Source: Hofstenia miamia
Taxonomy: Eukaryota; Xenacoelomorpha; Acoela
Direction: 5' to 3'
DNA length: 64,000 bases
Assembly (NCBI GenBank): GCA_004352715.1
Contig: SCFE01000024.1
Location: forward strand, 1,793,305-1,857,304
The number at the start of each line of letters is the position of its first letter. Position 1 is the stretch's first letter. Shown here piece by piece: positions 12,501 through 21,875 of this stretch. The notes below the pieces were generated by a model that saw only the letters and a list, made by a program, of their open reading frames with translations, was not told the DNA's origin and did no database searches. A program made the position numbers and the translations under genes.

Positions 12501-13505
12501 TTGATGAATATATTTCCATTCCGAACTTTTCCGCAGCCGAGTGTAAATCAAATTAAATTTTAAACCAAAATGGCAACAACTTCATTTCGCGTGATGAATT
12601 CATTTTGAGAAATAAGCGAATGTAAACACGCTGTACTAAAATTAATTCGTAAGCATCATTGCGGTATGCTTTGAAGTTGAATTAATTTCAGCAATAAATC
12701 GCCGGCTCTTAATACATTTGAGAGCGCTTTCGCATCATTCCAATTAATTATGGCAGATTTTAATTTGAGGAATCATGTATTATTTATTTATATATTTGTA
12801 TTTTCAACCCATGCTGTTTCCCACAGCATTTAACTGCAATTTATCGCTTAATGCTCGAGGGGTGTGGAAGGGTTGTACGGACCGTCTACTCCCATGAGAT
12901 TTACTGGTCTTTGTCCCATGGCACTAAGACCTGGGACCCAAAACTCAATGAGACTAGGATCAAAAATGAAGGATCTGGGAGCATGTATTTCAGAAATCAC
13001 TAATAATTTTGGATGATTTTTTCAAAATAGAAGTTGTGTTGTGGAACAAATGGGACTTTGGGACCAGAAAATTTTATGGGATTAGGACCGAATCCAATGG
13101 CACTGGGACCAAAAAATTTTGGTTCTGCAGAACCCAATAGTGTGGATTTTGTGACGGCAATATTTAATTTTTGTTTAAGATCAGGTATTGGTTATATGCT
13201 ATTTTTCATGCAGAAAATCCGCTGTGAGCGACATTTGTGTGTAAAAACGTAAAAAACAATGATGTTATTTCTATAGAAGTTATCCTATTAGATTGTTTAG
13301 TCAAAATTGTATTGAGGAGTTGTGTTTTCTAAAATTAAAATTGTGAACCTGTCATATTGCAAATCACGCCTTTGGCAACCATAATTTATATTCATAAATA
13401 TTGAAAGTATCTTTGATGAGTTTTTTAATTTTTATCGAATAAAAATCTGACTTTGATTTATGATTCTTAGTATATTTTATAGTTTTTATTTTATCGATAA
13501 TTTAG
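9515..13505 (+). other. intron 2 (4.0 kb)
   Basis: AT-rich, phase 0. It contains a second copy of the GGGACC-type degenerate repeat (about 12860-13135), in the orientation opposite to that near 1.1 kb. No other exon or recognisable element was seen. Confidence 0.7.
12860..13135 (+). repeat. degenerate GGGACC/GGGACT dispersed repeat
   Basis: Repeated motifs CTGGGACC, TTGGGACCA, ACTGGGACC and AAACTCAATGAGACTAGGAT occur over about 270 bases. The last closely matches the reverse complement of bases 1091-1140 (AAACTCAATGGGACTGGGAT). One open frame across it reads as imperfect GPxxxMGLGPN-type repeats, but this is probably a by-product of the nucleotide repeat and not a gene. Confidence 0.55.
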
Positions 13506-13721
13506 GAGATGGAAGTGATGTCAAATGCTAATCGCGCCACAACAATTACTACAGAATTTCTTAATGTTACAAGTCCGGACATCAGTCATCATTTTGCTAT
13601 GCGCAGACGAAATCCAATCCAATTCACCGTGAATCTGAAATATGGACCAAAACAAGGATATCTTACAGATGAAAAGTATCGCAAAACTGACTTCACAATG
13701 GAAGACATTCTTCAGGGATCA
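13506..13721 (+). CDS. FRAS1/FREM-like exon 3 of 16 (CSPG repeat B, first part)
   Basis: Acceptor AATTTAG, donor GTACGT; 216 bases, phase 0 at both ends. The peptide runs EMEVMSNANRATTITTEFLN, an NVT sequon, then NPIQFTVNLKYGPKQGYL (the P-x-x-G turn of the repeat) and KTDFTMEDILQGS (the F-T-x-x-D segment). The next exon supplies VKYNHND, so the join LQGS-VKYNHND is the conserved 'gsv-x-Y-x-H' element of the family. This confirms both the frame and the partner exon. Confidence 0.88.
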
Positions 13722-15067
13722 GTACGTGTTTTCATATCTAAGTTTCCAATTGAGATCAGATAAACTTTTTTTAGTTTTGCTTATGCTGAATTATGAATGA
13801 ATTTCTGAAGGATGAAAAATTTCGATAAAGTACTTATTGCTCAACTTTGAAAAAATTGTATAGGCACTATAGAGTAATTTTTCTAAAAAATTCGAAAAAA
13901 CAGATCTTTTGAGACCACAACTGATCATCTGATTCTGCCGCACAAATATAAATCGTATAGCTTGTTTTTTAGTTGTCTTACAATATTCACACAACAGGAT
14001 AATTTTATAGTTTTTGTTTTTCTAAAATATTTGTTTTTCAATCTTTTCGCAATGAGTTGCTGATAGGTTTTACATTATCAAAGCTAAATGTACCCTTTAG
14101 TTTACCGGTATTTTTTTCGAACAAAATTCTGTTATGCTTGAATAATTTACAACACTTCGACAGTCATCTCGATGTTGATTTGCATTTTTTTGCCATCAAT
14201 TTTTTTCTAGTTTAATCAACACTTTTACAATTTTCCTTAAGAATTTGTCTGTTATTTTGAATACCACGAAGCTATGATTAACTTTTTGTTATGCCTGCGA
14301 TTTGAGGGAATTAGTGATTTGAAATTATACAGGAAACATTAAGAAACTAATTTAAACTTTAACTTTCCCGGAACTTTAAAATGCCACATGCGTTGTTTAC
14401 AACTCTCATATAAAACTTAAAATTCATTTTCTTAATTATATCTCTTCATTTCTACAACGCCAATCATTTTTAGAGCAGTGAATTTTCGTTTGTTTTTTTT
14501 AATTAGTTAATGTTTTAAATTTCTACTATCTTATGTGGACGCTTTAGCATATAAAATGTTTAGAAAAAATTCTCGTTTGACAGATAATAAATTATCCACA
14601 AATTTAATGTTACTTCGATCAATATTCCTCCGTAGTCGCGTATAGTTTGACGTCTCTTATCAGTTGAGTGTAGAATCTACCTTATCTTTATTAACGTTAA
14701 GAGAATTAATTTTCAACAAGTAAAATATACTGGAGTTTTTTTTATTGATATAGTGCCAGTAACCTTCGCTTAGAAACAATTCAAGAGCGTACTTTACTAC
14801 AATCTCATATGTAGCGGTGTAGCGTAGTTTAATGACACTCAAATTTTTATTAAAATATATAAAGCAACTTTGTAATTAGAATTACTTCCAACAACTGCAT
14901 ACTTGGCGAACATAGTAGAGAATAAAAAATAATTCATCGTGCGCCTTGTTTGTTTTAGTTATAATTATCAATTCCGTGTGTCCAAAGGAAGCAGTCACTC
15001 AAATTTTGTGAGGGTTTCCCTAGAATAGATTTGAGTGTACTCTTTGTTTCAACAAAAATTTATTGCC

Positions 15068-15070
<3 letters not shown>

Positions 15071-15103
<33 letters not shown>
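15071..15103. repeat. (TA)n microsatellite
   Basis: Uninterrupted TA dinucleotides in intron 3. Confidence 0.95.
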
Positions 15104-15104
<1 letters not shown>

Positions 15105-15601
15105 CTAGCTCAAGTTAAAAAAAGTGGTCACATTATATATAAACAAATTTTTGATAACAAAAAAAGACAAATAGAGGCTTAAAAAATATACTTGAAAATA
15201 TAATTGTCTCAGCTTGTAACCTGGTGACAAAGTTATTTGACAAGTTTGCCATGCAAAGCGTGACACGCAGATAAACCTCTTGAAACTGAATCCATTAAAC
15301 GGACTCTAACTTCTTCAGTTATTTGGTGTTGCGATTCGAGGATGTAACTCTTTAATTCTTTCAGATTTGTGGGATTTTATTTGTCTAAATGGAGTTCTTA
15401 CGCAATTTCTCGATCTTTGACATAATTTCATGTGCTATACCAAAACAATACACACACTACTAAGCAATTATAACCGCAATACAAGGTAGACTCGAATTGG
15501 CCAAGAGAGTGTGGAAGCAGCAGCTGCTCGGATTACCTTGGAGCCTTACAAGAAAAACTTGATGCACTGAAGAAACCCCAGCTCTACCTCTACCTAAACT
15601 T

Positions 15602-15802
15602 ATGGAACTTTGGGAAATTATTTGTGGAAATCGTGTTTCAGATTGTACTATAAAATCCCTACTTCCTGTGCCTTGCAAGTATATTACAATTGTTTCAGTC
15701 GCAATTGAATGTGTGTTGTTCTCGTCACTTGACGGCTTGCTTTCTTCAAAGAGAATGAGATTAACCATGCACCACATGAACCAATATCTTGTTGTATGCT
15801 GA
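15602..15802 (+). pseudogene. hAT-like transposase C-terminal relic
   Basis: An open frame reads CKYITIVSVAIECVLFSSLD followed by GLLSSKRMRLTMHHMNQYLV and a stop. This resembles the hAT dimerisation (hATC) end: 'ATS-x-x-E-R-x-F-S', a spacer, 'R-x-R-L-x-x-x-x-x-x-x-L'. The usual Arg after the Glu is Cys here and no catalytic part is recognisable nearby, so it is a dead fragment. The longer minus-strand open frame over the same bases is its shadow. The similarity is short, so the call is tentative. Confidence 0.42.
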
Positions 15803-17617
15803 TATAACTCAATTGAATTGTAAATAAATCGTTTTGTTTGTGAGTTTACGGAATTTTTATCGCAATTTAACCGAATCTTAGCGCCATTTTTTAAAGCAAT
15901 ATTCGCTGTACTTTTAATCAACTAAATCCAATCTGTGGATCTAAACCATACCTCGAAGTAGATCAAACCTCAAATAACCTGCAGCTCATCCGTATTATGA
16001 TTTTTCTGACCGGAATTTTGTCAATTTGTAATTTGATATTCCCAATATCTGACAAAATTTATAGCATTCCTAGTAGAAATTTTGCGAAATCAAATAACTT
16101 ATGGCAATATATATATATATACCCACTTTTTAATTCATTAAATCTTTTACTTTCGGAAAGACATCCTTATTCTATACAACGCATAAAGACTTTCAAAAGT
16201 CTTCTGTAAAGTCGTAGAAATCTATTCTGATGGGTCAATTTCAGTACAACATTTCGAACCCAATCCAATCCAATCAGTAGCTAAGTGCAACCTGCTTCGA
16301 CCTTAGATCAAATTATCAACAAAAGTCTTCCGCACATCTTTTATTATAGAAATGTAGTTTATTTCAACATTGCGATAAGAAAGAATAGTATTTGGTGTTA
16401 TTTATATACGATAAATTGTTGCGATAGATATTCTCATCACAAGATTAAACAATTAATAAATGATGATTAAGCACATGCTCCAATATTTGGAATAAGTTTG
16501 ATACATGAGGTCCACTCTTACTAATTTATTTTGTATATGCATATAGAATTCACGACTATCTAGGCAACCAAAATCATTAATTAATACTACAATAGGTTGG
16601 TTTGGATTGGGTTAGTTTGGATTGATTCCGATAAGCAATGATTTTTGCAAGTCCTTGTCTTACAAACGTCGCATAGATAGATGAAATTTACTAGTTCGAT
16701 AGACAGTTTATGAAGTTTACGACTTTTTAAGTAGATAAGAAATTCTTGCATTTTGGAAGATAATGAAAACAGTGAGATAATTTTTGCATTGATCTCATCA
16801 TTTTTAACTGACGCTGTCTGCAAACGACAATTGTTTTGTAGATAAATCTTCAGCTGCCGCAACTGATTATATTTAAATAACGAACTTTATTCTTTCCCCA
16901 ACTGCAGGCAATACAACTGATTTCTATTCCCAGAGCATAACACCTAAAGTGAGGATTATATCAAAAGAACTTAGTTCCTTACTAGACTCTACTGTGTGTC
17001 TGGAAGTTCTAAGCTCAAGTCGGAGAGTAAGGCAAGCATGCAAGTTGAGTGGAACTTTTACATTTCGATTATGGGCAAATGCAAACGGTCTTCCATAGCG
17101 TTTCTCAGAATTGTAATTTGTCAGATTTAAGATAAAATTTTATAACTTATAAATATTTTGAGACATACTTTTCATAGTAAATTGTCGAAAAACTGCAATT
17201 AATTACATGCTTTTATTTTGTAATTCAAAAAATGATTCAGCAAAATTTGCACTATTTTCACAAAACTATGTAAAAGTTTTTCAAATCAAGTCAAGTATCA
17301 TTTTGTTTTTCGGTTCAACACCAAGAGTTTAATTTTCAAGTATCAGTATCAATTTTTGATGCAAAATTCAAAACTTTGACGTTCTTGTTGTTCATAATCC
17401 CAAAATTTTCTATTGCGTAAATGACTCAGTTCATTGGTTTCTAGCGATTAATTGCTTTAGAAATAAGAATTCCATAATCTATTTCTGTTTGTTTGAATTT
17501 TAAGTTTAAGTAAAGATAAATGTTTAGGTAGCAGATATTCGAAAGAAATTGAACTATCTTAACCTCCTATAAGTTTGAACCTTTGTCCTGCAGTGTTCTA
17601 ATATATATGAAATTTAG

Positions 17618-17893
17618 GTAAAATACAATCATAATGATTACTCAAAAGCGTTATCAGACAATTTCGTTCTTGAAATCAAAGACGGAGAAAACAAATCGCA
17701 ACTGCTGTTTCGTATTGCCATTCGCCAAGCCAACACCGAGAGGCCTATGGAAGTTCACAAAAAAGAGGTTGTAATTAAAGCCGTAAAACCCGAAATCATG
17801 TGGTCATCAGGAGTGGAAGCAATCACACTTCTTACCATTAAAATGCTTTGGTTTAACGATAAAGATAGTAGTGATTTTGGACTCTTTTATAAG
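17618..17893 (+). CDS. FRAS1/FREM-like exon 4 of 16 (end of repeat B, start of C)
   Basis: Acceptor AATTTAG followed at once by GTAAAA; donor GTAGGC; 276 bases, phase 0 at both ends. It begins VKYNHNDYSKALSDNFVLEI then KDGENKSQLLFRIAIRQ: the closing Y-x-H and D-x-F-x-L-x-x-x-D-G segments of repeat B. NTERPMEVHKK is the linker. The remainder (AVKPEIMWSSGVEAITLL, then WFNDKDSSDFGLFYK) opens repeat C with its D-x-D region. It has no ATG-led open frame of its own and was found by splice phase and repeat pattern. Confidence 0.88.
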
Positions 17894-19045
17894 GTAGGCG
17901 TCAACGTTTAAAGTTATTGTTTTTATATTTTGATGTATATTTTCAAATCGTTATCATAAATTACAAAATGCGCATTAATTTATGACAATTTTGACATTCC
18001 CTTTTTTATCAAGTTTTCTAGATCGTTGTTATTGCCTTAATAAGATTTATTTTTTATTATTTTACCATTGTTGTCTTAGTAGTAACCATAATCGCCAACA
18101 TCTTTTACATTTACCCCATGTTTTGTCATCTATTTATAATAAAGGTTAGAAATTATCTTCATTGATGCAATGTATTGCAATTGTATTGAATTACACTGAT
18201 TTTTGAAATGAACATTAAGTAGATTTATAGTATGATTCTAGTTCAATTTAAATATCACTTCGTAAGAAACCTATTTTTTCTTGTAACAAAGGAGTTACCT
18301 ATCAACATTTATGATAAATATTATGAAGTGCAGATCTTGTGTTATATGATCAACAGTTTTTTCAAATTGCACTTAAACATTATTTACACGTTGAAAATGC
18401 AATATTTTTATAATTGTCTTTAACACATTTTCCTTTATTATTAGGATGGTAGCCAACCCACTGTCATAGGTAAACATTAAAACTGGAAGAACTATCGACG
18501 CATAGAAAAATTTTTCAAAAGACCTTTTCACCCACCATGTTAATATTTTGCTAAATATGGAACGTGAGCATAAATTAAGACACTTCCGAATGCTATTTTT
18601 TATTGTAACGGTAAAATGAGTATCTCTTCTTTCTGTGTGGACATTAGTTGATAATATATTTATAGAAGTCTCTTCAACGCCGATATTGATGGATTGGAAT
18701 CTTTGAAAATGTGATTGTTTATTTTAATTTCTGACATTGGTTTTGAAATCGAATATTCTCCATTCTAAAATTTTAATGGCACTCTTTTGTATATTGACTG
18801 ATTACCTCAAACTGGCTTTTGTTAGGTCCTGTCTATTATTCATTTTGATTCACGACTCATTATTCCCAACAGAATATGCATTTCAATGTCACATTGGAAA
18901 CTTCCATCAATTATTTCATTCGTTATTAATTCCATACTTTAATTTGTTTACTGTTTTCCAATTTCATTCGTGCTCATTTTAATACAAATTCAGTTTATTA
19001 ATAAATCAGAAGTGATTAAAAATATACCAACAACGTTATATATAT

Positions 19046-19104
19046 GTCGTGCTCAATCATGTGTCTTGCTCAATTCTAGATTTGAGCAAACGGTATTGCT
19101 CAAT
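19046..19104 (+). repeat. left terminal inverted repeat of KRBA2-like element
   Basis: Starts GTCGTGCTCAATCATGTGTC and ends with TATTGCTCAAT. It is the reverse complement of 21023-21081 with one mismatch. The identity also continues outward into the flanking TATATA, which may be target sequence. Confidence 0.9.
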
Positions 19105-19314
19105 TCTAGAATTGAGCATCAAAATTGCTCTTTTCGCGTATTGCCCAATTAATTTGCCCAATTACTATAAACGAGCTATACCAAACACAAGATTGCGCAA
19201 AAAGCATGTATTATGTTCGAAAAAACACAAATGAAAAATTAATTAGTACAGCTTAATAAAGTCACAGTTTGTTCAAACATTTTTTTCCATTTGGATGACA
19301 ATGGGTGGAACATT

Positions 19315-19617
19315 TTAACGAGTTTTTTTAAATCTACATGTTCTTCTCTGACATGTTCCAGTACAATTGCACTTTGAATAACCTTGACCAATGCTCTCCT
19401 GTTTGGCAGCTGCCCGAATTGATAATATATTGTTTGGACTATCTTCTGTGAGAGTCAATGTAACGGATGACTTGAGAATAAACCCATTAAATAGTCTTGT
19501 GTCCAAGATACCATATTTGGTTTTAATAATGTATCCGGAAGAGTCGTCTCCTTCAGTAGCTATTCCCACTAGGTTTTTCAAAGATGCTCGAGAACTGCGC
19601 AATACGCGATTTAACAT
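19315..19617 (-). pseudogene. detached C-terminal part of the KRBA2-like transposase
   Basis: The frame contains KNLVGIATEGDDSSGYIIKT, KYGILDTRLF, then SIRAAAKQESIGQGYSKCNC and TGTCQRRTCRFKKTR. This matches the order seen in KRBA2-like proteins: an 'IGVI...IGTKYGIL' segment, an 'IS-x-R-x-A-A' segment, then a Cys-rich tail. It is the natural continuation of the 392-aa frame upstream on the same strand. The two are separated by the 98-base repeat, which introduces a TGA stop. The first residues (from MLNRVL) come from the repeat itself, so the Met is not a real start. The Cys cluster is shorter than in relatives. Confidence 0.7.
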
Positions 19618-19693
19618 TACTCATTATCACCAATTGAGCAAAATAGCCTACGCATTTCTAGGATAGCGCAACTTTCGTACTATATCACGATTG
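19596..19693 (+). repeat. 98-base sub-terminal repeat, copy inside the transposase gene
   Basis: Runs from TGCGCAATACGCGATTTAAC to ATATCACGATTG. It is a direct repeat of 20929-21026 with only a handful of differences. It lies between the DDE part and the C-terminal part of the gene and ends the main frame by a TGA. Confidence 0.88.
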
Positions 19694-20863
19694 TTGACCA
19701 TCACGTGCTAATCGGCGAGCTCTGCAACGTGCTTCTTTTCGAACTGACTCTACCGCCGCTATTTCACCATCCTCATCTCCAACTTCTCCTTCAACTTCGT
19801 CTCCAACTTCTTCTCCTTCAGCTTCTTCTCTTTCAACTTCGTCTCCATTCGCTTGCATAAGTGCTGCTTCTAAGTCATCTTCATTGTGTATACTGTCAAG
19901 AACATTTTTTGGTAAGCGACTATTCAAAGGCGTAGATACTGTACCAAAGAGAGCCTCCATTGGAGATTGTTTCAGTACCCTGTGCAGAGAAGAATTCTTG
20001 TAATATTGTATGAATTTTAAAGCGACGGACCATTTGGTAGTCTTGTTGTCTTTCATCCATGTTCTAAGCATGTCCTCGACATCTCCGTTCGCCCGTTCCA
20101 CACTTCCTTGAGATTGCGGATGTCTTGCTCTGCCATGTACTATCTTCATACCTGGCCACAATGCTGCTAATTCTTCAATAACACGATTAACAAATTCTCT
20201 CCCGTTGTCACTTTGTAGTATATTCGGTGCTCCAAAAGTTAAAAAGATGTCAAGAAGGGCAAATGCAACTTCCTCCGCACGCTTAGTCTTCAGTGGTTTA
20301 AGAATAACAAACTTAGTAAAGTGGTCTTGATAGTTGAGAATCCAGTTATATTCTCCATCTCGTTCTGTTCTCCAGTCTATAAGATCAACCTGACCTCTGG
20401 ATAAAAAATCTTTGCTTCTAACTGGCTTAACAACCAATTTCTTCTTTTGGCACTTCTTCTGCTGACATGCCTCACAAATACTAACAAAGAATTCGACCAT
20501 TTTTCTGCTTATATTGCAATAGGTTTTCAACTTGGCTAGTGTTCGTTTGTAACCACCGTGACCTTGATCATGAGCTTCCTTTATAACTGTAAATATTTCT
20601 TCCATAGGTATAAAATAGTCGTCTGTACCAAACTTCCTTAATCGTTTGATACCGGCAATATTGACAGGAACATAACGTTTTCTAAGTCTGTATTCTTTTG
20701 TCGTTTTAGTTTTCGTTTCATCACCATTCAAACTTGTTACTTTCTTCCACAGATCTTCATACTCGGCACTTGATAATATGAAATTATTTGTCTGGTCATT
20801 TCTCCAAACTTTTAACTTTTCGTTAAATTCTGCTTCCATGATATGAGCGTAAAGTTTCCACAA
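19685..20863 (-). CDS. KRBA2-like integrase/transposase, main open frame (392 aa)
   Basis: The open frame shows an N-terminal coiled region, then an H2C2 zinc motif (H98, H102, C130, C133) in HDQGHGGYKRTLAKLKTYC...ICEAC. An rve-type integrase core follows: Asp in GQVDLIDW (D160), D219 in LQSDNGREF and E256 in QGSVERANGDVE, giving a D-x36-E spacing. The C-terminal part is very acidic (about residues 340-368) and then turns basic, ending RRLARDGQQS. Relatives continue past this point with a Cys-rich tail, which here lies in a separate frame (19315-19617) beyond a 98-base repeat. The start may be the second Met (MEAEFNEKL). The catalytic triad is intact; activity depends on whether the missing tail matters. 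Confidence 0.85.
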   Translation of the reverse strand: MWKLYAHIMEAEFNEKLKVWRNDQTNNFILSSAEYEDLWKKVTSLNGDETKTKTTKEYRLRKRYVPVNIAGIKRLRKFGTDDYFIPMEEIFTVIKEAHDQGHGGYKRTLAKLKTYCNISRKMVEFFVSICEACQQKKCQKKKLVVKPVRSKDFLSRGQVDLIDWRTERDGEYNWILNYQDHFTKFVILKPLKTKRAEEVAFALLDIFLTFGAPNILQSDNGREFVNRVIEELAALWPGMKIVHGRARHPQSQGSVERANGDVEDMLRTWMKDNKTTKWSVALKFIQYYKNSSLHRVLKQSPMEALFGTVSTPLNSRLPKNVLDSIHNEDDLEAALMQANGDEVEREEAEGEEVGDEVEGEVGDEDGEIAAVESVRKEARCRARRLARDGQQS

Positions 20864-20928
20864 TAATAATAAGTGAGCTACATGCAGCTGGCTTTATATC
20901 GCTAGCTGAATGAAAATCAATAGCCAGT

Positions 20929-21026
20929 TGCGCAATACGCGATTTAACATTGCTCATTATCAGTAATTGAGCAAAATAGCCTGCGCGTTTCTAGGATAGC
21001 GCAACTTTCGTACTATATCACGATTG
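20929..21026 (+). repeat. 98-base sub-terminal repeat, end copy
   Basis: Lies just inside the right inverted end, upstream of the transposase start, where promoter and transposase-binding sites would be expected. The same sequence recurs at 19596-19693 in direct orientation. Confidence 0.88.
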
Positions 21027-21078
21027 AGCAATATCGTTTGCTCAAATCTAGAATTGAGCAAGACACATGATTGAGCAC

Positions 21079-21081
<3 letters not shown>
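21023..21081 (-). repeat. right terminal inverted repeat of KRBA2-like element
   Basis: Ends ATTGAGCACGAC before a (TA)n run; reverse complement of 19046-19104 with one mismatch. The adjacent inner sequence (20929-21026) is the 98-base sub-terminal repeat that recurs inside the gene. Confidence 0.9.
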
Positions 21082-21109
<28 letters not shown>

Positions 21110-21110
21110 C
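21082..21110. repeat. (TA)n microsatellite abutting the KRBA2-like element
   Basis: TA run directly at the right end of the transposon; a shorter TATATAT lies at the left end. It is the probable insertion target. Confidence 0.9.
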
Positions 21111-21231
21111 CATTTGGCATGTGCTTCAAAAAGTATGTAATAACTTTCTACACTTAGCTATATCTACCACTCATTTTCTAGAATGCACACACATACTTTT
21201 CATCTGCCAATCGATGTCCATGTTCAATGTA

Positions 21232-21875
21232 CAATGCTGGGACGAAAATTAGCAACTTTCTAAGGAAAACTAATTTACTTGTATTATGGAATTTATATAT
21301 CAAGTACCCAAGTTTTAAGAACTTTAACAGTAACTTACAACAATAGTGAACTTATGAGAGTCAGTTTTTGGTGGGTCCGCTGCCTGCTTTCAGCATTTTT
21401 TCAATCCTTCTCGGCATACTGATTGCAAGTCGTTTACGGATGGTGCTGGAATCTGCAAGTACGCCGGTCGACTCCGCCCTCTCGTGATCAAGTTCAACGG
21501 ACGAAAATTTGCGATTGGCGAGACACAGGCGCTTGAGAATTCTATCCTCTGCTGCTTGTCATTTTCTTCCGTCCGGATTGCTTCTTCGAAGATATCTTGC
21601 CTTTGACAAATCGAATAATTGTTAATTTGTTGACTTTCAATTTATGACTTTCAATTTAACAGCAACATAGACCTGGCTGAATGCTTCATTTATGAAGGCA
21701 TCAGTTATGCCTCTTTAATACTCACTGAGATCACTCTTTCTAACAATTGATAGTTGAGACAGTGGTTTTCGAAAACTATTTATTACGATAGCAAACTATT
21801 TTGTTGTTGGATCTAGTGTGTTAAGAAGAAAAAAGTGACTACATTAAAAAGTTGTTAATTTTCGTCCCAACATTG
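21232..21875 (-). mobile_element. internally deleted Tc1/mariner element
   Basis: About 30-base inverted ends (CAATGCTGGGACGAAAATTA on the left; CAATGTTGGGACGAAAATTA on the reverse of the right) are flanked by TA dinucleotides at 21230-21231 and 21876-21877, the Tc1/mariner target. At 644 bases it is far shorter than a full element (about 1.3-1.7 kb). The minus strand holds only the start and the very end of a transposase, so the DDE core is missing. It could be mobilised only by a transposase supplied from elsewhere. Confidence 0.88.
21366..21615 (-). pseudogene. Tc1-type transposase remnant, N-terminus fused to C-terminal end
   Basis: Minus-strand reading gives an SGRKK segment (after a frameshift), then RILKRLCLANRKFSSVELDH, ERAESTGVLADSSTIRKRLA and directly ISMPRRIEKMLKAGSGPTKN followed by a stop. 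The first parts match the second helix-turn-helix of Tc1 transposases ('S-x-x-T-I-x-R-R-L'). The last matches their C-terminus ('S-M-P-R-R-I-x-x-x-I-x-A-x-G'). About 230 residues carrying the catalytic Asp/Asp/Glu are absent at the join between RLA and ISMPRR. Confidence 0.8.

Larger units (their letters stand above)
13722..17617 (+). other. intron 3 (3.9 kb) with hAT relic
   Basis: AT-rich. It holds a (TA)n run at 15071-15103 and a decayed hAT-like transposase C-terminus near 15602-15802. No further exon was seen. Confidence 0.7.
19046..21081 (-). mobile_element. KRBA2-like integrase-type DNA transposon with inverted ends
   Basis: The element is 2,036 bases, bounded by 59-base terminal inverted repeats that start GTCGTGCTCAATCATGTGTC and differ at one base. 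Multiple TTGAGCAAT/ATTGCTCAA motifs lie inside both ends. It is inserted in TA-repeat DNA (TATATAT on the left, a long (TA)n on the right), so the target duplication cannot be read exactly. It carries one long transposase-like gene on the minus strand. Such integrases (H2C2 zinc motif plus DDE core) also gave rise to vertebrate KRBA2/SCAND3-type genes. The near-identical ends suggest a recent insertion, although the gene looks interrupted. Confidence 0.85.

Noticed and set aside
12940-13252. GPxxxMGLGPN-like repetitive peptide
   Set aside because: It comes from the GGGACC nucleotide repeat; the related copy near 1.1 kb does not keep the frame.
15460-15921. 153-codon open frame on the minus strand
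   Set aside because: It overlaps the hAT-like fragment on the plus strand, has no family resemblance, and its length is allowed by the locally higher GC.
19391-19666. 91-codon plus-strand frame over the transposon
   Set aside because: It is antisense to the C-terminal part of the transposase, whose minus-strand reading matches the family. It does not match the host CSPG repeats.
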